From: an uncultured Flavobacteriales bacterium
GTDB lineage: Bacteria > Bacteroidota > Bacteroidia > Flavobacteriales_G > Salibacteraceae
Assembly (NCBI GenBank): GCA_943788725.1
Contig: CALSRJ010000001.1
Location: 1-64,000 of the forward strand
Direction: 5' to 3'
DNA: 64,000 bases
The stretch's first letter is position 1. The number at the start of each line of letters is the position of its first letter. Position numbers and translations under genes: made by a program. The notes beneath the pieces were generated by a model. It saw only the letters and a program-made list of their open reading frames with translations, did not search any database and was not told the DNA's origin. Positions 54,828 through 64,000 of the stretch are shown here, piece by piece.

Positions 54828-55673
54828 TCAATAATCACCCTCCGTCTCTTCCAACTGTTGCAAAGCCTGCGCCAACTGTTCATCATTCGGAGCAACGCCA
54901 TGCCATTTATGGGTACCCATCATGAAGTCGACACCCTGTCCCATCTCGGTGCGCATGATGATTACGATCGGATAACCTTTTCCCGTCATCGACTTCGCCT
55001 CGTGTAGCGTCTGCACGATTGCCGCCATATCGCTGCCGTCCATTTCAAGCACCTTCCATCCAAATGCTTCCCATTTGGCGCGCAGGTTTCCGAGAGACAT
55101 CACATCGCTCACGTCGCCATCGATTTGTCGATTGTTGAAGTCTACTGTTGCAATCAGGTTGTCCACCTTCATGTGTGGTGCAGCCATTGCGGCTTCCCAG
55201 ATTTGACCTTCTTGCAGCTCCCCATCACCGTGAAGCGTGAATACCAATTTATCGTCGCCGTTGAGCTTCTTCGCCAAGGCCGCACCAATTGCTACGCTGA
55301 GGCCTTGGCCTAAACTTCCGGATGCCATTCGGATTCCAGGAAGATGTTCGGCTGTGGTAGGATGACCTTGAAGACGTGTGTTCAAAGCGCGAAATGTCCC
55401 CAACTCAGCAATTGGAAAATAGCCGCTGCGGGCCAATGTGCTATACCAAACAGGCGAAATGTGTCCGTTTGATAGAAAAAAGAGGTCTTCCCCTTTCCCG
55501 TCCATTGAAAAATGTTGCGGGTCGAAATGCATCATTTCTCCATACAGGGCGGTGAGAAAGTCGGTGCATCCGAGTGATCCTCCAGGATGTCCACTGGATT
55601 GCGAGTGGACCATTCTGACAATATCACGTCTTACTTGGGAGGAGCGCTTTTTGAGTTCGGTTAGTTCAGCCAT
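54828..55673 (-). CDS. Transketolase, N-terminal subunit
   Basis: 281 residues. The thiamine-diphosphate-binding half of a split transketolase. Motifs: SQSSGHPGGSLGCTDFLTALY, FLSNGHISPVWYS, GSLGQGLSVAIGAALA and the ThDP/Mg site LHGDGELQEGQIWEAAMAAPH ... TVDFNNRQIDG. The start ATG 55673 matches the family start MAELTELKKRSSQVRRDIV; the longer frame adds 26 unusual residues. A one-mismatch -7 box (TATTTTCG, 55692-55699) precedes it. It is first in the operon with the VWA and C-subunit genes. Confidence 0.93.
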   Translation of the reverse strand: MAELTELKKRSSQVRRDIVRMVHSQSSGHPGGSLGCTDFLTALYGEMMHFDPQHFSMDGKGEDLFFLSNGHISPVWYSTLARSGYFPIAELGTFRALNTRLQGHPTTAEHLPGIRMASGSLGQGLSVAIGAALAKKLNGDDKLVFTLHGDGELQEGQIWEAAMAAPHMKVDNLIATVDFNNRQIDGDVSDVMSLGNLRAKWEAFGWKVLEMDGSDMAAIVQTLHEAKSMTGKGYPIVIIMRTEMGQGVDFMMGTHKWHGVAPNDEQLAQALQQLEETEGDY

Positions 55674-55737
55674 GGGATTCGTTGAATGGTGCGAAAATAG
55701 AAGGCCTCCATCGCGTAGAAAACGAATGTTTAAAACT

Positions 55738-55766
55738 TTTGAGAACTTCAAATTGAGCTACATTTG
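55738..55766 (+). promoter_or_regulatory. Promoter of the first tandem type B gene
   Basis: TTTG (55738-55741), 17 bases of spacer, then TACATTTG (55759-55766); both boxes match the consensus. The ATG is 30 bases downstream. Confidence 0.75.
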
Positions 55767-55796
55767 AGACATCTTTAAAAGAAGGAACTTGAGCAC

Positions 55797-58700
55797 ATGA
55801 TGAAATGGAAAAGCATATTGACACTCTTCGGATTGGCCATTGGACTGACAGCAGGCTTATTGGCGCAATCTGTCGGATATATGGAGAACAAGGGGCAGTG
55901 GGATGAAGAGATAGTGGCACGGTATTCTCTAGCCAATGGTGTCGCTTGGTTCATGGAAGATAGAGTGCGCATCCCAATCGTTGAAGAATCAGTCCACATG
56001 GCGACGATCGAAGCGACCCATGACGCGCCAGAAGGAGACCATTTTATTTCAGGACATACGTACGAAGTTCGATTCGGAAGCGCCACATCTCCCGCATCCA
56101 TCGATTTGAAATCCAGGCATAAAGATTACGCCAACTTTTTTTTAGGAAAGGATCGACGGAAGTGGGCGAGTCGCGTTGGCATCTATGATGAGCTGCATTA
56201 TGTAGAAGTGCATGAGGGGGTTGATCTAGTATGGACCTTCCAAGAAGGAAACATGAAGTATACCTACTCAGTAGACCCGGAAGTTGATCCGCGAAACGTC
56301 TTCTTAGAGTACAATGCCATTCGCTCTATCAAAGTGGTGAACGGAGACCTACACATACAATTACCCAATCTGACAGTAGTTGAGCAACGGCCCTACGCTT
56401 ATCAGGTGCTCGATGGAAAAGAAGTGGAGGTTGACTGCGCTTTCGATGTGGAGGATAACCGCGTGCATTTCAGTCTGGGTGATTACGACCCTAACTACAA
56501 ACTATTCATCGATCCGGTCATTGTTGGGTCCACGAACATCGGAGCTACAGTTATGACCTTTGGGCACAGTGCTACGTTTGATCAGTTTGGCAACATCATC
56601 GGGGGAGGGCGCCCTTTCGGGCAGGGATACCCAACGGATACGGGCTCGTTTCAAATGAATTACGGCGGAGGCTCGGTCGACATAGGCATCTCGAAATTAA
56701 ACGATGACGCCAGCGACCTCCTGTGGAGCACTTACATCGGTGGGTCAGACCAAGAGTATGTCCACAGTATTGTGGTCAATGGATTCAACGATGTAGTGGT
56801 TTATGGAAAGACGTATTCCACCGATTACCCAGTGGCTGCCAATGCATTAGACACATCATACAACGGCGGTATCGATATTTGTTTGACCATCATTTCAGAC
56901 AGCGGTGACGTCTTAATCGGCTCCACGTACCTAGGTGGAGAAGGTGCCGATGGCGCTAACAGTATTTCCGGTGTTCCTTATGCCAGCTTTAAAGGAGAGG
57001 TGGTTTGCGACATCTACAGCAACGTTTACGTGGCCAGCACTACCTCGAGCGATTCGATCCAGGTTTCAAGTACGGCCTGGGCTACGAACCGAATCGGCAT
57101 GCAGGATGGCTATGTGGCGAAACTCAATTACAACCTCTCGGTCCTTGAATTTGGCACCTACCTCGGTGATTCGCTCAACGACGGCGCGTTCAACCTAAAG
57201 CCCGCAAAAGATGGGACTGTGTACGTCGTTGGCGTTACTTCGAGTCCTGATTTCCCAACCACAGCAGGAGCAGAGGACGAAGGATATAACGGAGGTCAGA
57301 GCGATGGATTCATCACCCGATTGAGCGCCGACGGATCGAGTATTTTGCAAAGCACCTTTATTCGCTCAGACAGCACGCTGAACGATGCGGACCGCGGACT
57401 CTTCTTACAAGTCGACCGAGATGGGGAAATCTTTGTTTTGGGCACATCGGGTGGAAGTATTGTCGCCGATACCAATCGTTACGTGGGCCCTGGTACGAAC
57501 CAAGGAAGCTACATTCGGAAATACACTAAAACGCTCGATTCGATCCACTGGACATCGACTTTCGCGAACCTTTCGCATTCGGCATTCTTAGTAGACAACT
57601 GTAAAAACATCTATGCCGCAGGAAACGGGGCCAATGGAAATGGCAATTTTGAATTGACCGCCAATGCAGTGCAGCCATCACCTGCAGGGTTCTATATCAT
57701 CGTTCTCAACCCGGAGGCTGACAGCTTGATCCATGGAACATTTTTCGGTACTGCAGGTTCCCATGTGGATGGAGGAACCAGTCGTTTCGACAAAAGAGGT
57801 GCGGTATACCAAGCCACATGTACGAATGGATTTTCTTTTCCGCAGACTTCAAATGCCTGGTCGGGAAACCAAAACGGCGGAACCTATGACCTCACCCTAT
57901 TCAAGATTGATTTTGAAGTAGAAGCAGCCGTGGCCAATGCGCAGGTAGCTCCGAACAGCGTGGGTTGTGTTCCGCACACGGTCAACTTCACCAACTTCGG
58001 AAGCCAAGGCCTCAGCCACCAATGGAATTTCGGCGATGGAGACACTGCCCTTACACAAACACCTTCTCACACCTACACCCAACCAGGGCAATACGAGGTT
58101 TTGTACATCATCTTTGATTCTGTAGGGTGTGTGCTTAGCGATACCGCCACTTTAATCATCACCGTATACGACACATCCTCTATTGAGATACTTACGGATT
58201 CTGCGATTTGCAACGAAACGGTAACCCTCTTCGTGGAGAGCCCCTTTTCAACCTACCTATGGTCCGACGGTAGTTTGGGGAACCAAATCGAAGTGACGGA
58301 GAGCGGGGCGTACTGGGTAGAAGTGGTGAATGCGTGCGGCAATTTTGGAGACACCTTTGACGTCGAGATCATTCCACCCTTCGAATTCAGCTTGATCAAC
58401 GACACAGGTATTTGCGAACCGGGATTCTTCCTCGAAGGGCCGAATGCTGCGACCCACTTCCTTTGGAGTACGGGTGATACTACTCAATCTACGCTTGTTT
58501 CAAATACCGGAGATTACATATTGATTGCGGGTAATGAGTTTTGCAGCGATACAGACACGGTGAACGTGCGTGTTTCCTACACAAACTTTACGACTAGCGA
58601 TACGGTAGTTTGTGCGGAATCGGTTGAATTATCTGTGGTAAATGACGATGGCACCATTACTTGGAGTACCGGTGATACAACGGCATCAATAAGCATTACC

Positions 58701-59693
58701 GAAGAAGGAGTGTACTGGGTGAGATTGGAGAATGGATTTTGCACAACAGTCGATACCATCCGTGTAGACCTAAGTCCGACCCTCGTCGACCTTGGTCCCG
58801 ACACGGTGATTTGCACGCCCGGCGTCTTCTCTGCCTTTGATCCTACGTTGGTTTCTTACTTATGGAGCACGGGTGATTCGGTTTCCGAAACTTTTGTAGA
58901 TACCTCCATGACCCTCTGGGTTATTGGTAGAAGTGATCTCTGTGCAGATACCGACACCATCAACGTATCGCTAGAGACCTTGAGCTTTTCCATCACTGAG
59001 GAGTTGGTATGCGATCGCGACAGCCATTACCTCGTGGCGCCTGGGCCTTCTGGAGCCTCGTTTAGCTGGAGTACTGGAGATTCAACACGAACTACTGAGG
59101 TGTACAGCACGGGAGTTTATTACGTGACGGTGACCACTGAGCACTGTGCCTTGGCAGATTCGCTCAGCATCATTTTTGCCAATGCCCCAAAATTTAGTTT
59201 GGGAGAAGATCAGGTCATATGCGACGGAGAGGAAGTGCGCGTAACGGTGGATTCGGTTTGGTCGACCGTGCGTTGGAACAATGGAGACACCGGTAGGTCA
59301 GTGCTCGTAAGCGATTCAGGGTTGATCTACGCGTCGATGTCGTTCAATGGATGTGAAGGCAGGGATAGCATCAACGTAACTTGGAGAAAGCTTGATCCAG
59401 ATTCGTTTTTCATCATCCCCAATGTTATCACTCCCAATTATGACGGCATCAATGATCTGTTGGGCTTGAACGTGGTCAATAAGAATTTGGTTACCGAATA
59501 CGAGCTCCTCGTATACAATAGATGGGGTGTATTGCTCTTCGAATCTGAATACATCAACCACGATTGGGATGGTCGCCTGCCGTCCGGTGAAATGGCGGAA
59601 GAAGGCACCTATTTTTACCTTTTGCGGGCGAATACCATTTGTACCGACATCCCGATTATTGAGGTCAAAGATCATGTGACCATTCTCCGATAA
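55797..59693 (+). CDS. Giant secreted SBBP/PKD/Ig-repeat protein with T9SS type B domain
   Basis: 1298 residues. Signal peptide (to LLAQ), an N-terminal domain (25-230: SVGYMENKGQWDEEI, YVEVHEGVDLVW, NYKLFIDPVI) typical of proteins carrying SBBP-type repeats, then beta-propeller-like repeats (about 240-690: LLWSTYIGGSDQEYVHSIVV, GSTYLGGEGADGANSISG, FGTYLGDSLNDGAFNL). A PKD domain (about 710-790: HQWNFGDGDTALTQTPSHTY) and about six Ig-like repeats with WSTGDTTQST cores follow. The last 95 residues are the type B sorting domain (IPNVITPNYDGINDLLGL ... VYNRWGVLLFES ... GTYFYLLRAN). It is likely a surface adhesin. Its end resembles the end of the next gene closely. Confidence 0.88.
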   Translation: MMKWKSILTLFGLAIGLTAGLLAQSVGYMENKGQWDEEIVARYSLANGVAWFMEDRVRIPIVEESVHMATIEATHDAPEGDHFISGHTYEVRFGSATSPASIDLKSRHKDYANFFLGKDRRKWASRVGIYDELHYVEVHEGVDLVWTFQEGNMKYTYSVDPEVDPRNVFLEYNAIRSIKVVNGDLHIQLPNLTVVEQRPYAYQVLDGKEVEVDCAFDVEDNRVHFSLGDYDPNYKLFIDPVIVGSTNIGATVMTFGHSATFDQFGNIIGGGRPFGQGYPTDTGSFQMNYGGGSVDIGISKLNDDASDLLWSTYIGGSDQEYVHSIVVNGFNDVVVYGKTYSTDYPVAANALDTSYNGGIDICLTIISDSGDVLIGSTYLGGEGADGANSISGVPYASFKGEVVCDIYSNVYVASTTSSDSIQVSSTAWATNRIGMQDGYVAKLNYNLSVLEFGTYLGDSLNDGAFNLKPAKDGTVYVVGVTSSPDFPTTAGAEDEGYNGGQSDGFITRLSADGSSILQSTFIRSDSTLNDADRGLFLQVDRDGEIFVLGTSGGSIVADTNRYVGPGTNQGSYIRKYTKTLDSIHWTSTFANLSHSAFLVDNCKNIYAAGNGANGNGNFELTANAVQPSPAGFYIIVLNPEADSLIHGTFFGTAGSHVDGGTSRFDKRGAVYQATCTNGFSFPQTSNAWSGNQNGGTYDLTLFKIDFEVEAAVANAQVAPNSVGCVPHTVNFTNFGSQGLSHQWNFGDGDTALTQTPSHTYTQPGQYEVLYIIFDSVGCVLSDTATLIITVYDTSSIEILTDSAICNETVTLFVESPFSTYLWSDGSLGNQIEVTESGAYWVEVVNACGNFGDTFDVEIIPPFEFSLINDTGICEPGFFLEGPNAATHFLWSTGDTTQSTLVSNTGDYILIAGNEFCSDTDTVNVRVSYTNFTTSDTVVCAESVELSVVNDDGTITWSTGDTTASISITEEGVYWVRLENGFCTTVDTIRVDLSPTLVDLGPDTVICTPGVFSAFDPTLVSYLWSTGDSVSETFVDTSMTLWVIGRSDLCADTDTINVSLETLSFSITEELVCDRDSHYLVAPGPSGASFSWSTGDSTRTTEVYSTGVYYVTVTTEHCALADSLSIIFANAPKFSLGEDQVICDGEEVRVTVDSVWSTVRWNNGDTGRSVLVSDSGLIYASMSFNGCEGRDSINVTWRKLDPDSFFIIPNVITPNYDGINDLLGLNVVNKNLVTEYELLVYNRWGVLLFESEYINHDWDGRLPSGEMAEEGTYFYLLRANTICTDIPIIEVKDHVTILR

Positions 59694-59769
59694 GAGCTTC
59701 TGCTTCTTGTTGAAATAGTATCCATTACCAAAAGGGTTGGGGAATTCGTATTTTTAGCCCAGTTTAGAA

Positions 59770-62025
59770 ATGGACTTACGCAAGAAATTATCGGTGAACC
59801 GTAAAAGCTTCCTCCTTAGTTGTTGGCTCATGTGGGCTACATGTCCGTTGTCGGCTCAAATCATATTTGGAGGCACCACCGACACCTTAGGTTCTGAATG
59901 CTACCAACTAACCGGCCTTACTGCGGCAGCAGGAGGGTATGTATATGAACAAACCCCTCTCAATCTTAACCAGTCTTTTGACCTCAGTTATGACGTGTGG
60001 CTGGGCGATAATGACAATGGTGCAGACGGCATCGTGTTTGTTTTGCGGGGTGGATTGACCGGATCACTGATTGGTAGCTCTGGAGGGTCGATAGGCTTCT
60101 CGGGAAGTGGATTTACCTCGAATTCATTCGGGATTGAAATTGATACATGGCAAAACGGCGATTACGGCGACCCCGTCGAAGATCACATTGGCATATTTAG
60201 GAATGGACCTGTGGATCACACGGCTTCTAACTCCCTAGCCGGACCCGTGCCCGCCTTATCTGGTGGTGGAAATATGGAAGATGGTGAGAACCACGGTCTT
60301 CGGGTGACATGGAATCCCAATACGGATGTGCTTCGTGTCTATCTCGACTGTTCACTTCGCATTTCTCTAGAGGTTGACCTGATTGACGACGTGTTCAATG
60401 GTGATAACTTGGTGCATTGGGGCTTTTTAGGGACGACAGGTGGGGGTTTCAATGAACAAGGCTTTTGTGGGCCGCAGGCTATCGGTGGGTTCAACAACAA
60501 CCTTACCGCCTTCTTGCTTTGTCCGGGAGATTCGGTGCAACTCGAAGCGGGTGACTCTTCGGTTGCATACCTGTGGTCTCCAATCGCGGGTTTGAGTGAT
60601 TCTACATCGAATGCTCCTTGGGCTTCTCCTTTGGATTCCACTACCTATGTGGTGCGAAAGATCTCAGGGTGCGATACTGCTTTTGACTCGGTTGACGTCA
60701 ACATTTTCCCCTTTGTACTTGACCTCCTTTCAGATACGAGCATCTGCGCATCAAGTTTTACCATTGAGGGGCCAGTGGGGGCGGAATTCTATTTATGGAA
60801 TACGGGAGACACCACGCCGAACATTACGATTGACACCGCGGGCAATTATTCCCTTGTAGCCAGTTCTGGAGTCTGCATTGATACGGATTATGTTTTTATA
60901 GATATGGCCTACCTCCAAAACGAATGGTTGGATACGGTGCTTTGCGAAGGGGAACTTTCGCTCAGCGTTTACAACCCAAATGGAACTACGCTTTGGAGTA
61001 CAGGGGACACGTTGGAATCGATTGACATAACAGAGGGTGGTCTGTACGCGGTCACGCTCACGCTGCAAGATTGTGTTTTAGAGGATTCGATCGATGTGCG
61101 ATTCCGTGCAGTTTCAGTGATTCTGCCTGAGGACACCACCTTTTGCGGACCTGCCGTCATTCAAGCGACGCTTTCAGGGAGCGGTCAGCTGGAATGGAAT
61201 ACGGGTGATACCGGTAGTAGTATTTCAGTGGACTCTTCAGGAATCCGATGGTTGTCGTTTAGCAATGATTGGTGTTCGGACGCTGATACGGCCTTTATTA
61301 GGGTAGAGTCATTTGCGTTGGTAGATACATTTCTACTCCTGTGCGATGAAGTCAATACGACGCTTTCGGCACCAATGAATGAGCCTTGGAAGTATCAATG
61401 GTCTACTGCGGATACGACAGCTTCCATTGTGGTCAATCAAAGTGGTGTTTACGATATCACGGTAGAAAGCGCGTTCTGCACCTTTACTGACGCCATGGAA
61501 TTGGTGTTGAGCACTTCGCCGATGTTCGAGCTTGGAGATGACATTGTGCTCTGTGCTGGACAAGAGGCGAAAGTGACCCCGATACCTGAATGGGAAGGAA
61601 TGCGTTGGAGTACGGGTGAGGTTGCGTCGTCCATCTTAATCGCTGATACGGGCTTCCTAGTTGCAGAGGCTTCCTATGAAGGGTGTTTATATAGGGACTC
61701 CATCTATGTGTCGTCGCGCTCCTTGAATCCGGATGATTTCTTTGTCGTGGGCAATGTCCTAACGCCCAATGCAGATGGATTGAATGATGCACTGCGACTG
61801 GAACTCGCAGATCCTTCAGTCATTGACAGCTATCGATTGTCTGTATTCAACCGGTGGGGAGGCTTGATCTTCGAATCAACCTTCCTGAACAATGGGTGGG
61901 ATGGCGCCATGCCCAATGGTAGTCCAGCTCCTAATGGCACCTACTTCTATCTTCTCCAAGCGGAAACTACCTGCGATGACTTGCCCGTGATAGAGGTCAG
62001 AGATAACCTCACATTGTTGCGCTGA
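59770..62025 (+). CDS. Secreted L-type lectin/Ig-repeat protein with T9SS type B domain
   Basis: 751 residues. A signal peptide (to LSAQ) precedes an L-type (legume-like) lectin domain at about 35-245: FDLSYDVWLGDNDNGADGIV, NSFGIEIDTWQNGDYGDPVE, HGLRVTWNPNTDVLRVYLD, LVHWGFLGTTGG. About five Ig-like repeats with WNTGDTTPNI/WSTGDTLESI cores and paired Cys follow. The type B sorting domain ends it (VGNVLTPNADGLNDALRL ... VFNRWGGLIFES ... GTYFYLLQAE ... VIEVRDNLTLLR). Sugar binding is likely from the lectin fold. It begins 76 bases after the previous type B gene, and the two share their C-terminal halves, so a duplication is likely. Confidence 0.88.
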   Translation: MDLRKKLSVNRKSFLLSCWLMWATCPLSAQIIFGGTTDTLGSECYQLTGLTAAAGGYVYEQTPLNLNQSFDLSYDVWLGDNDNGADGIVFVLRGGLTGSLIGSSGGSIGFSGSGFTSNSFGIEIDTWQNGDYGDPVEDHIGIFRNGPVDHTASNSLAGPVPALSGGGNMEDGENHGLRVTWNPNTDVLRVYLDCSLRISLEVDLIDDVFNGDNLVHWGFLGTTGGGFNEQGFCGPQAIGGFNNNLTAFLLCPGDSVQLEAGDSSVAYLWSPIAGLSDSTSNAPWASPLDSTTYVVRKISGCDTAFDSVDVNIFPFVLDLLSDTSICASSFTIEGPVGAEFYLWNTGDTTPNITIDTAGNYSLVASSGVCIDTDYVFIDMAYLQNEWLDTVLCEGELSLSVYNPNGTTLWSTGDTLESIDITEGGLYAVTLTLQDCVLEDSIDVRFRAVSVILPEDTTFCGPAVIQATLSGSGQLEWNTGDTGSSISVDSSGIRWLSFSNDWCSDADTAFIRVESFALVDTFLLLCDEVNTTLSAPMNEPWKYQWSTADTTASIVVNQSGVYDITVESAFCTFTDAMELVLSTSPMFELGDDIVLCAGQEAKVTPIPEWEGMRWSTGEVASSILIADTGFLVAEASYEGCLYRDSIYVSSRSLNPDDFFVVGNVLTPNADGLNDALRLELADPSVIDSYRLSVFNRWGGLIFESTFLNNGWDGAMPNGSPAPNGTYFYLLQAETTCDDLPVIEVRDNLTLLR

Positions 62026-62041
62026 ATTTCGCCTACATTTG
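62014..62041 (+). promoter_or_regulatory. Promoter of ychF
   Basis: TTG (62014-62016), 17 bases of spacer, then TACATTTG (62034-62041). The -33 box lies inside the end of the lectin gene, and the ATG is 18 bases downstream. Confidence 0.7.
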
Positions 62042-62059
62042 CCGCCCAAATTTTAACCA

Positions 62060-63157
62060 ATGGCGCTTAAGTGTGGTATCGTAGGATTGCCGAATGTCGG
62101 TAAGTCAACTCTTTTCAATTGTCTCAGCAATGCAAAGGCGCAAGCTGCGAATTTCCCATTCTGCACGATCGAGCCAAACGTCGGTACCATCACGGTTCCA
62201 GATGAGCGTTTGAACGCGCTGGCAGGCTTGGTGAATCCGGAACGCATTGTTCCCACCACCATAGAGATCGTCGACATCGCTGGATTGGTAAAAGGCGCGA
62301 GCAAAGGCGAAGGCCTCGGTAACCAGTTCCTCGGCAATATTCGCGAGTGTGATGCCATCATCCACGTCGTACGGTGCTTTGAGGATGGAAATGTTGTACA
62401 CGTAGACGGAAGCGTAAACCCCGTGCGCGACAAGGAAGTCATTGACATGGAATTGCAGCTAAAGGACCTAGATACCTTAGAGAAGCGCATTGATAAGGTA
62501 AAAAAGCAAGCACGCGTCGGTGATAAGGATGCCAAAAAGGTGTTCGACATCTTAGAGAAATACCGTGTCCACCTCGAAGAAGGTAAATCTGCGCGCTCAG
62601 CGGATGTGGATGAAAAGGAGCGTGAAATCGTTAGTGACCTCTTCCTGCTGACCGATAAGCCTGTGATGTATGTGTGCAACGTAGAAGAAGGATCGGTTGT
62701 ATCCGGAAACGCGCATGTAGAGGCGATTCGTGAGGCGGTGAAAGATGAAAATGCGGAAGTCTTGGTACTTGGCGTAGGCATTGAAGCTGACATCGCGTCG
62801 CTGGAGACCTTTGAAGAGCGTCAGATGTTCTTGGAGGACCTTGGTTTGAAAGAGGCAGGGGTGAGTAAGCTCATCGTCAGCGCATATAGATTGCTCGATC
62901 TTCAAACCTACTTCACGGCAGGGGTGAAAGAAGTGCGCGCCTGGACCATCGAAAAAGGCATGAAGGCCCCTCAAGCAGCGGGAGTAATTCACACTGATTT
63001 TGAAAAAGGATTCATCCGCGCTGAGGTCATCGGCTACGATGACTTCATCCAATTCAAGTCAGAATCCGGAGCAAGAGACGCGGGTAAATTACACGTGGAA
63101 GGGAAGGAATATGTGGTCAATGATGGCGATGTTATGCACTTCCGATTCAATGTATAA
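62060..63157 (+). CDS. ychF: Redox-regulated ATPase YchF (OLA1 family)
   Basis: 365 residues. An Obg-like P-loop ATPase that binds ribosomes and affects stress responses. G1 GLPNVGKSTLFN, the switch FPFCTIEPNVG, G3 DIAGLVKGASKGEGLGN, a non-canonical G4 (YVCNVEEGS, which underlies ATP rather than GTP preference in the family), a coiled-coil insertion (about 125-200) and a C-terminal TGS domain (FTAGVKEVRAWTIEKGMKAPQAAGVIHTDFEKGF). Start, length and motifs are normal. Confidence 0.97.
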   Translation: MALKCGIVGLPNVGKSTLFNCLSNAKAQAANFPFCTIEPNVGTITVPDERLNALAGLVNPERIVPTTIEIVDIAGLVKGASKGEGLGNQFLGNIRECDAIIHVVRCFEDGNVVHVDGSVNPVRDKEVIDMELQLKDLDTLEKRIDKVKKQARVGDKDAKKVFDILEKYRVHLEEGKSARSADVDEKEREIVSDLFLLTDKPVMYVCNVEEGSVVSGNAHVEAIREAVKDENAEVLVLGVGIEADIASLETFEERQMFLEDLGLKEAGVSKLIVSAYRLLDLQTYFTAGVKEVRAWTIEKGMKAPQAAGVIHTDFEKGFIRAEVIGYDDFIQFKSESGARDAGKLHVEGKEYVVNDGDVMHFRFNV

Positions 63158-63204
63158 TAGCAGCTATAAGTAATTGATATCCAATAAGAAATGATGTCTT
63201 ACTT

Positions 63205-64000
63205 CTAGTTATAGATGATTAATTGTTTGATCGCTTTTCCAGCCTCGTTCTCCATGTGAATATAATAGCTTCCTGGTGCAAGTTCAGGCGTTAAGCGCAC
63301 CTCTTGAGTGCCACCAGTACGTTGACTGAATACCACCCTTCCATCCATTGCATAGATGGTAATGACTCTCATTGGAACTCCTGCGCTTTCTATTTGAAAT
63401 GCGCCTGAGGTTGGATTCGGATAGAGCTGGATGCTTTCGGAATCAAGGGTCTGAATACCTACGATTTCTACTTCAAAACACTCCGATGTGTCGCTGCAAC
63501 CATTTAATGTAACGATGACAGCATAGTTTCCAGAAAAAATTGGACTGAAGAGTTTTCCAGTTGCTCCAGCAATGTTGGAAAAACCAGCGTCACAATCTAC
63601 CCATTGGTACGATGCCCCTTGCTGCTGTGCGCTGAGTAGGCTTCCTGATTGTAAAACGGAGGTGTTGACGGTATCAATGGTAAGGAAGACAGTGATGATG
63701 CTATCGCATCCCGCTTCACTTGGCAGGGTGTCTTGATAGGTGCCTGAGCTCGTCCATGTTTGATTGCCCGACGGAGACGTGTAGCTTAGACAGGCTGTGA
63801 CATTTTGAGAGCTGGATGCGTTTCCGATGACATGCAGAGTGATGGTCATGTTTGAATCACAACCCGCGCCGTTCAGGATGGTGTCGTGGTAGACTCCAGA
63901 GAAGAAAATCGTATCGCTTCCACTGGGCAATACATAGGATTCACACACGGAGATACTGGGCGAACTGAACGTGTTCAAAATGGAGACGTCAAGGGTAATC
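63205..64000 (-). CDS. Secreted repeat protein with T9SS type A sorting domain, C-terminal part (5' end outside window)
   Basis: The frame is open to the window edge, so the gene starts beyond 64000; a TTG at 63978 is internal. Visible are two tandem repeats of about 50 residues (CESYVLPSGSDTIFFSGVY ... GCDSNMTITLHV; CLSYTSPSGNQTWTSSGTY ... GCDSIITVFLTI), an Ig-like module (YQWVDCDAGFSNIAGATG) and a C-terminal type A sorting domain of about 75 residues (LYPNPTSGAFQIESAG ... GRVVFSQRTGG ... LAPGSYYIHMENEAGKA). It is likely a large surface or secreted protein with an array of these Cys-pair repeats upstream. No hairpin terminator is clear in the 47 bases between this gene and ychF. Confidence 0.85.
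   Translation of the reverse strand, partial: ITLDVSILNTFSSPSISVCESYVLPSGSDTIFFSGVYHDTILNGAGCDSNMTITLHVIGNASSSQNVTACLSYTSPSGNQTWTSSGTYQDTLPSEAGCDSIITVFLTIDTVNTSVLQSGSLLSAQQQGASYQWVDCDAGFSNIAGATGKLFSPIFSGNYAVIVTLNGCSDTSECFEVEIVGIQTLDSESIQLYPNPTSGAFQIESAGVPMRVITIYAMDGRVVFSQRTGGTQEVRLTPELAPGSYYIHMENEAGKAIKQLIIYN

Noticed and set aside
54800-54901. N-terminal extension of the VWA gene
   Set aside because: It runs into the transketolase N-subunit and is followed by a clear signal peptide at 54799.
47261-62025. Mobile element carrying the large secreted genes
   Set aside because: No integrase, transposase, flanking tRNA or terminal repeats were found, and housekeeping genes are interspersed.

Overview
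The window looks like chromosomal DNA from a member of the Bacteroidetes (Bacteroidota), most likely a Flavobacteriales-type organism. Four signs support this. Several large secreted proteins end in type A or type B type-IX-secretion (gliding-type) sorting domains. There are lineage-typical families (DUF4294, DUF2911, DUF6580-like, split transketolase, a large TerB/ABC fusion). Promoters follow the TAnnTTTG (-7) / TTG (-33) pattern of the phylum. Base composition is near balanced by eye. No rRNA, tRNA, phage, integrase, transposase or CRISPR array was found; the only structural RNA is RNase P RNA (rnpB, minus strand, 5432-5796).

Layout. 1-2.8 kb: the 3' end of rseP, then a patch of broken genes (frameshifted STAS-like gene, TonB-receptor remnant, thiolase with three small insertions) mixed with short tandem repeats. 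3-9.7 kb: 7TM-HD phosphohydrolase, rnpB, Smr-domain protein, membrane J-domain protein, DUF819 transporter-like protein, tryptophan 2,3-dioxygenase. 9.8-16.8 kb: TonB-dependent receptor, clpB, and a LytTR regulator coupled to an unusual receiver-LytS kinase. 16.8-27.2 kb: cytochrome c-FTR1 iron permease with a His-rich membrane protein, followed by mostly single genes (YdeI-like, DUF2911, S9 peptidase, YciO, SRPBCC, degenerate PhoD-like phosphatase, YCII, msrA, TerB-like).

27.3-33.6 kb is the most operon-like block: sucC, three uncharacterised envelope genes (a catalytically dead HtrA-like protein, a lipoprotein, a secreted protein) and a biotin carboxylase, with the last four open reading frames overlapping stop-to-start. 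33.7-41.3 kb: DUF4294, lipid A-type acyltransferase, recN, fabI, hpf and a 1027-residue ABCG-like transporter. 41.5-55.7 kb: an AlkD gene with an internal stop, a type A secreted protein, DUF6580-like, a 44-residue ORF, SRAP peptidase, a Tat-exported cupin-like protein next to a pirin, a giant beta-helix/Ig protein, a class III aminotransferase, a frameshifted TPR protein, and the two transketolase halves separated by a secreted VWA protein. 55.8-64 kb: two tandem type B secreted proteins with related C-termini, ychF, and the 3' part of another type A secreted protein.

Most of the window is ordinary housekeeping and envelope biology. The strongest leads for something undescribed are the coupled dead-HtrA/lipoprotein/secreted-protein module between sucC and accC, the VWA protein embedded in the transketolase operon, and the concentration of single-base indels and lost catalytic residues, which could be gene decay or sequencing error.
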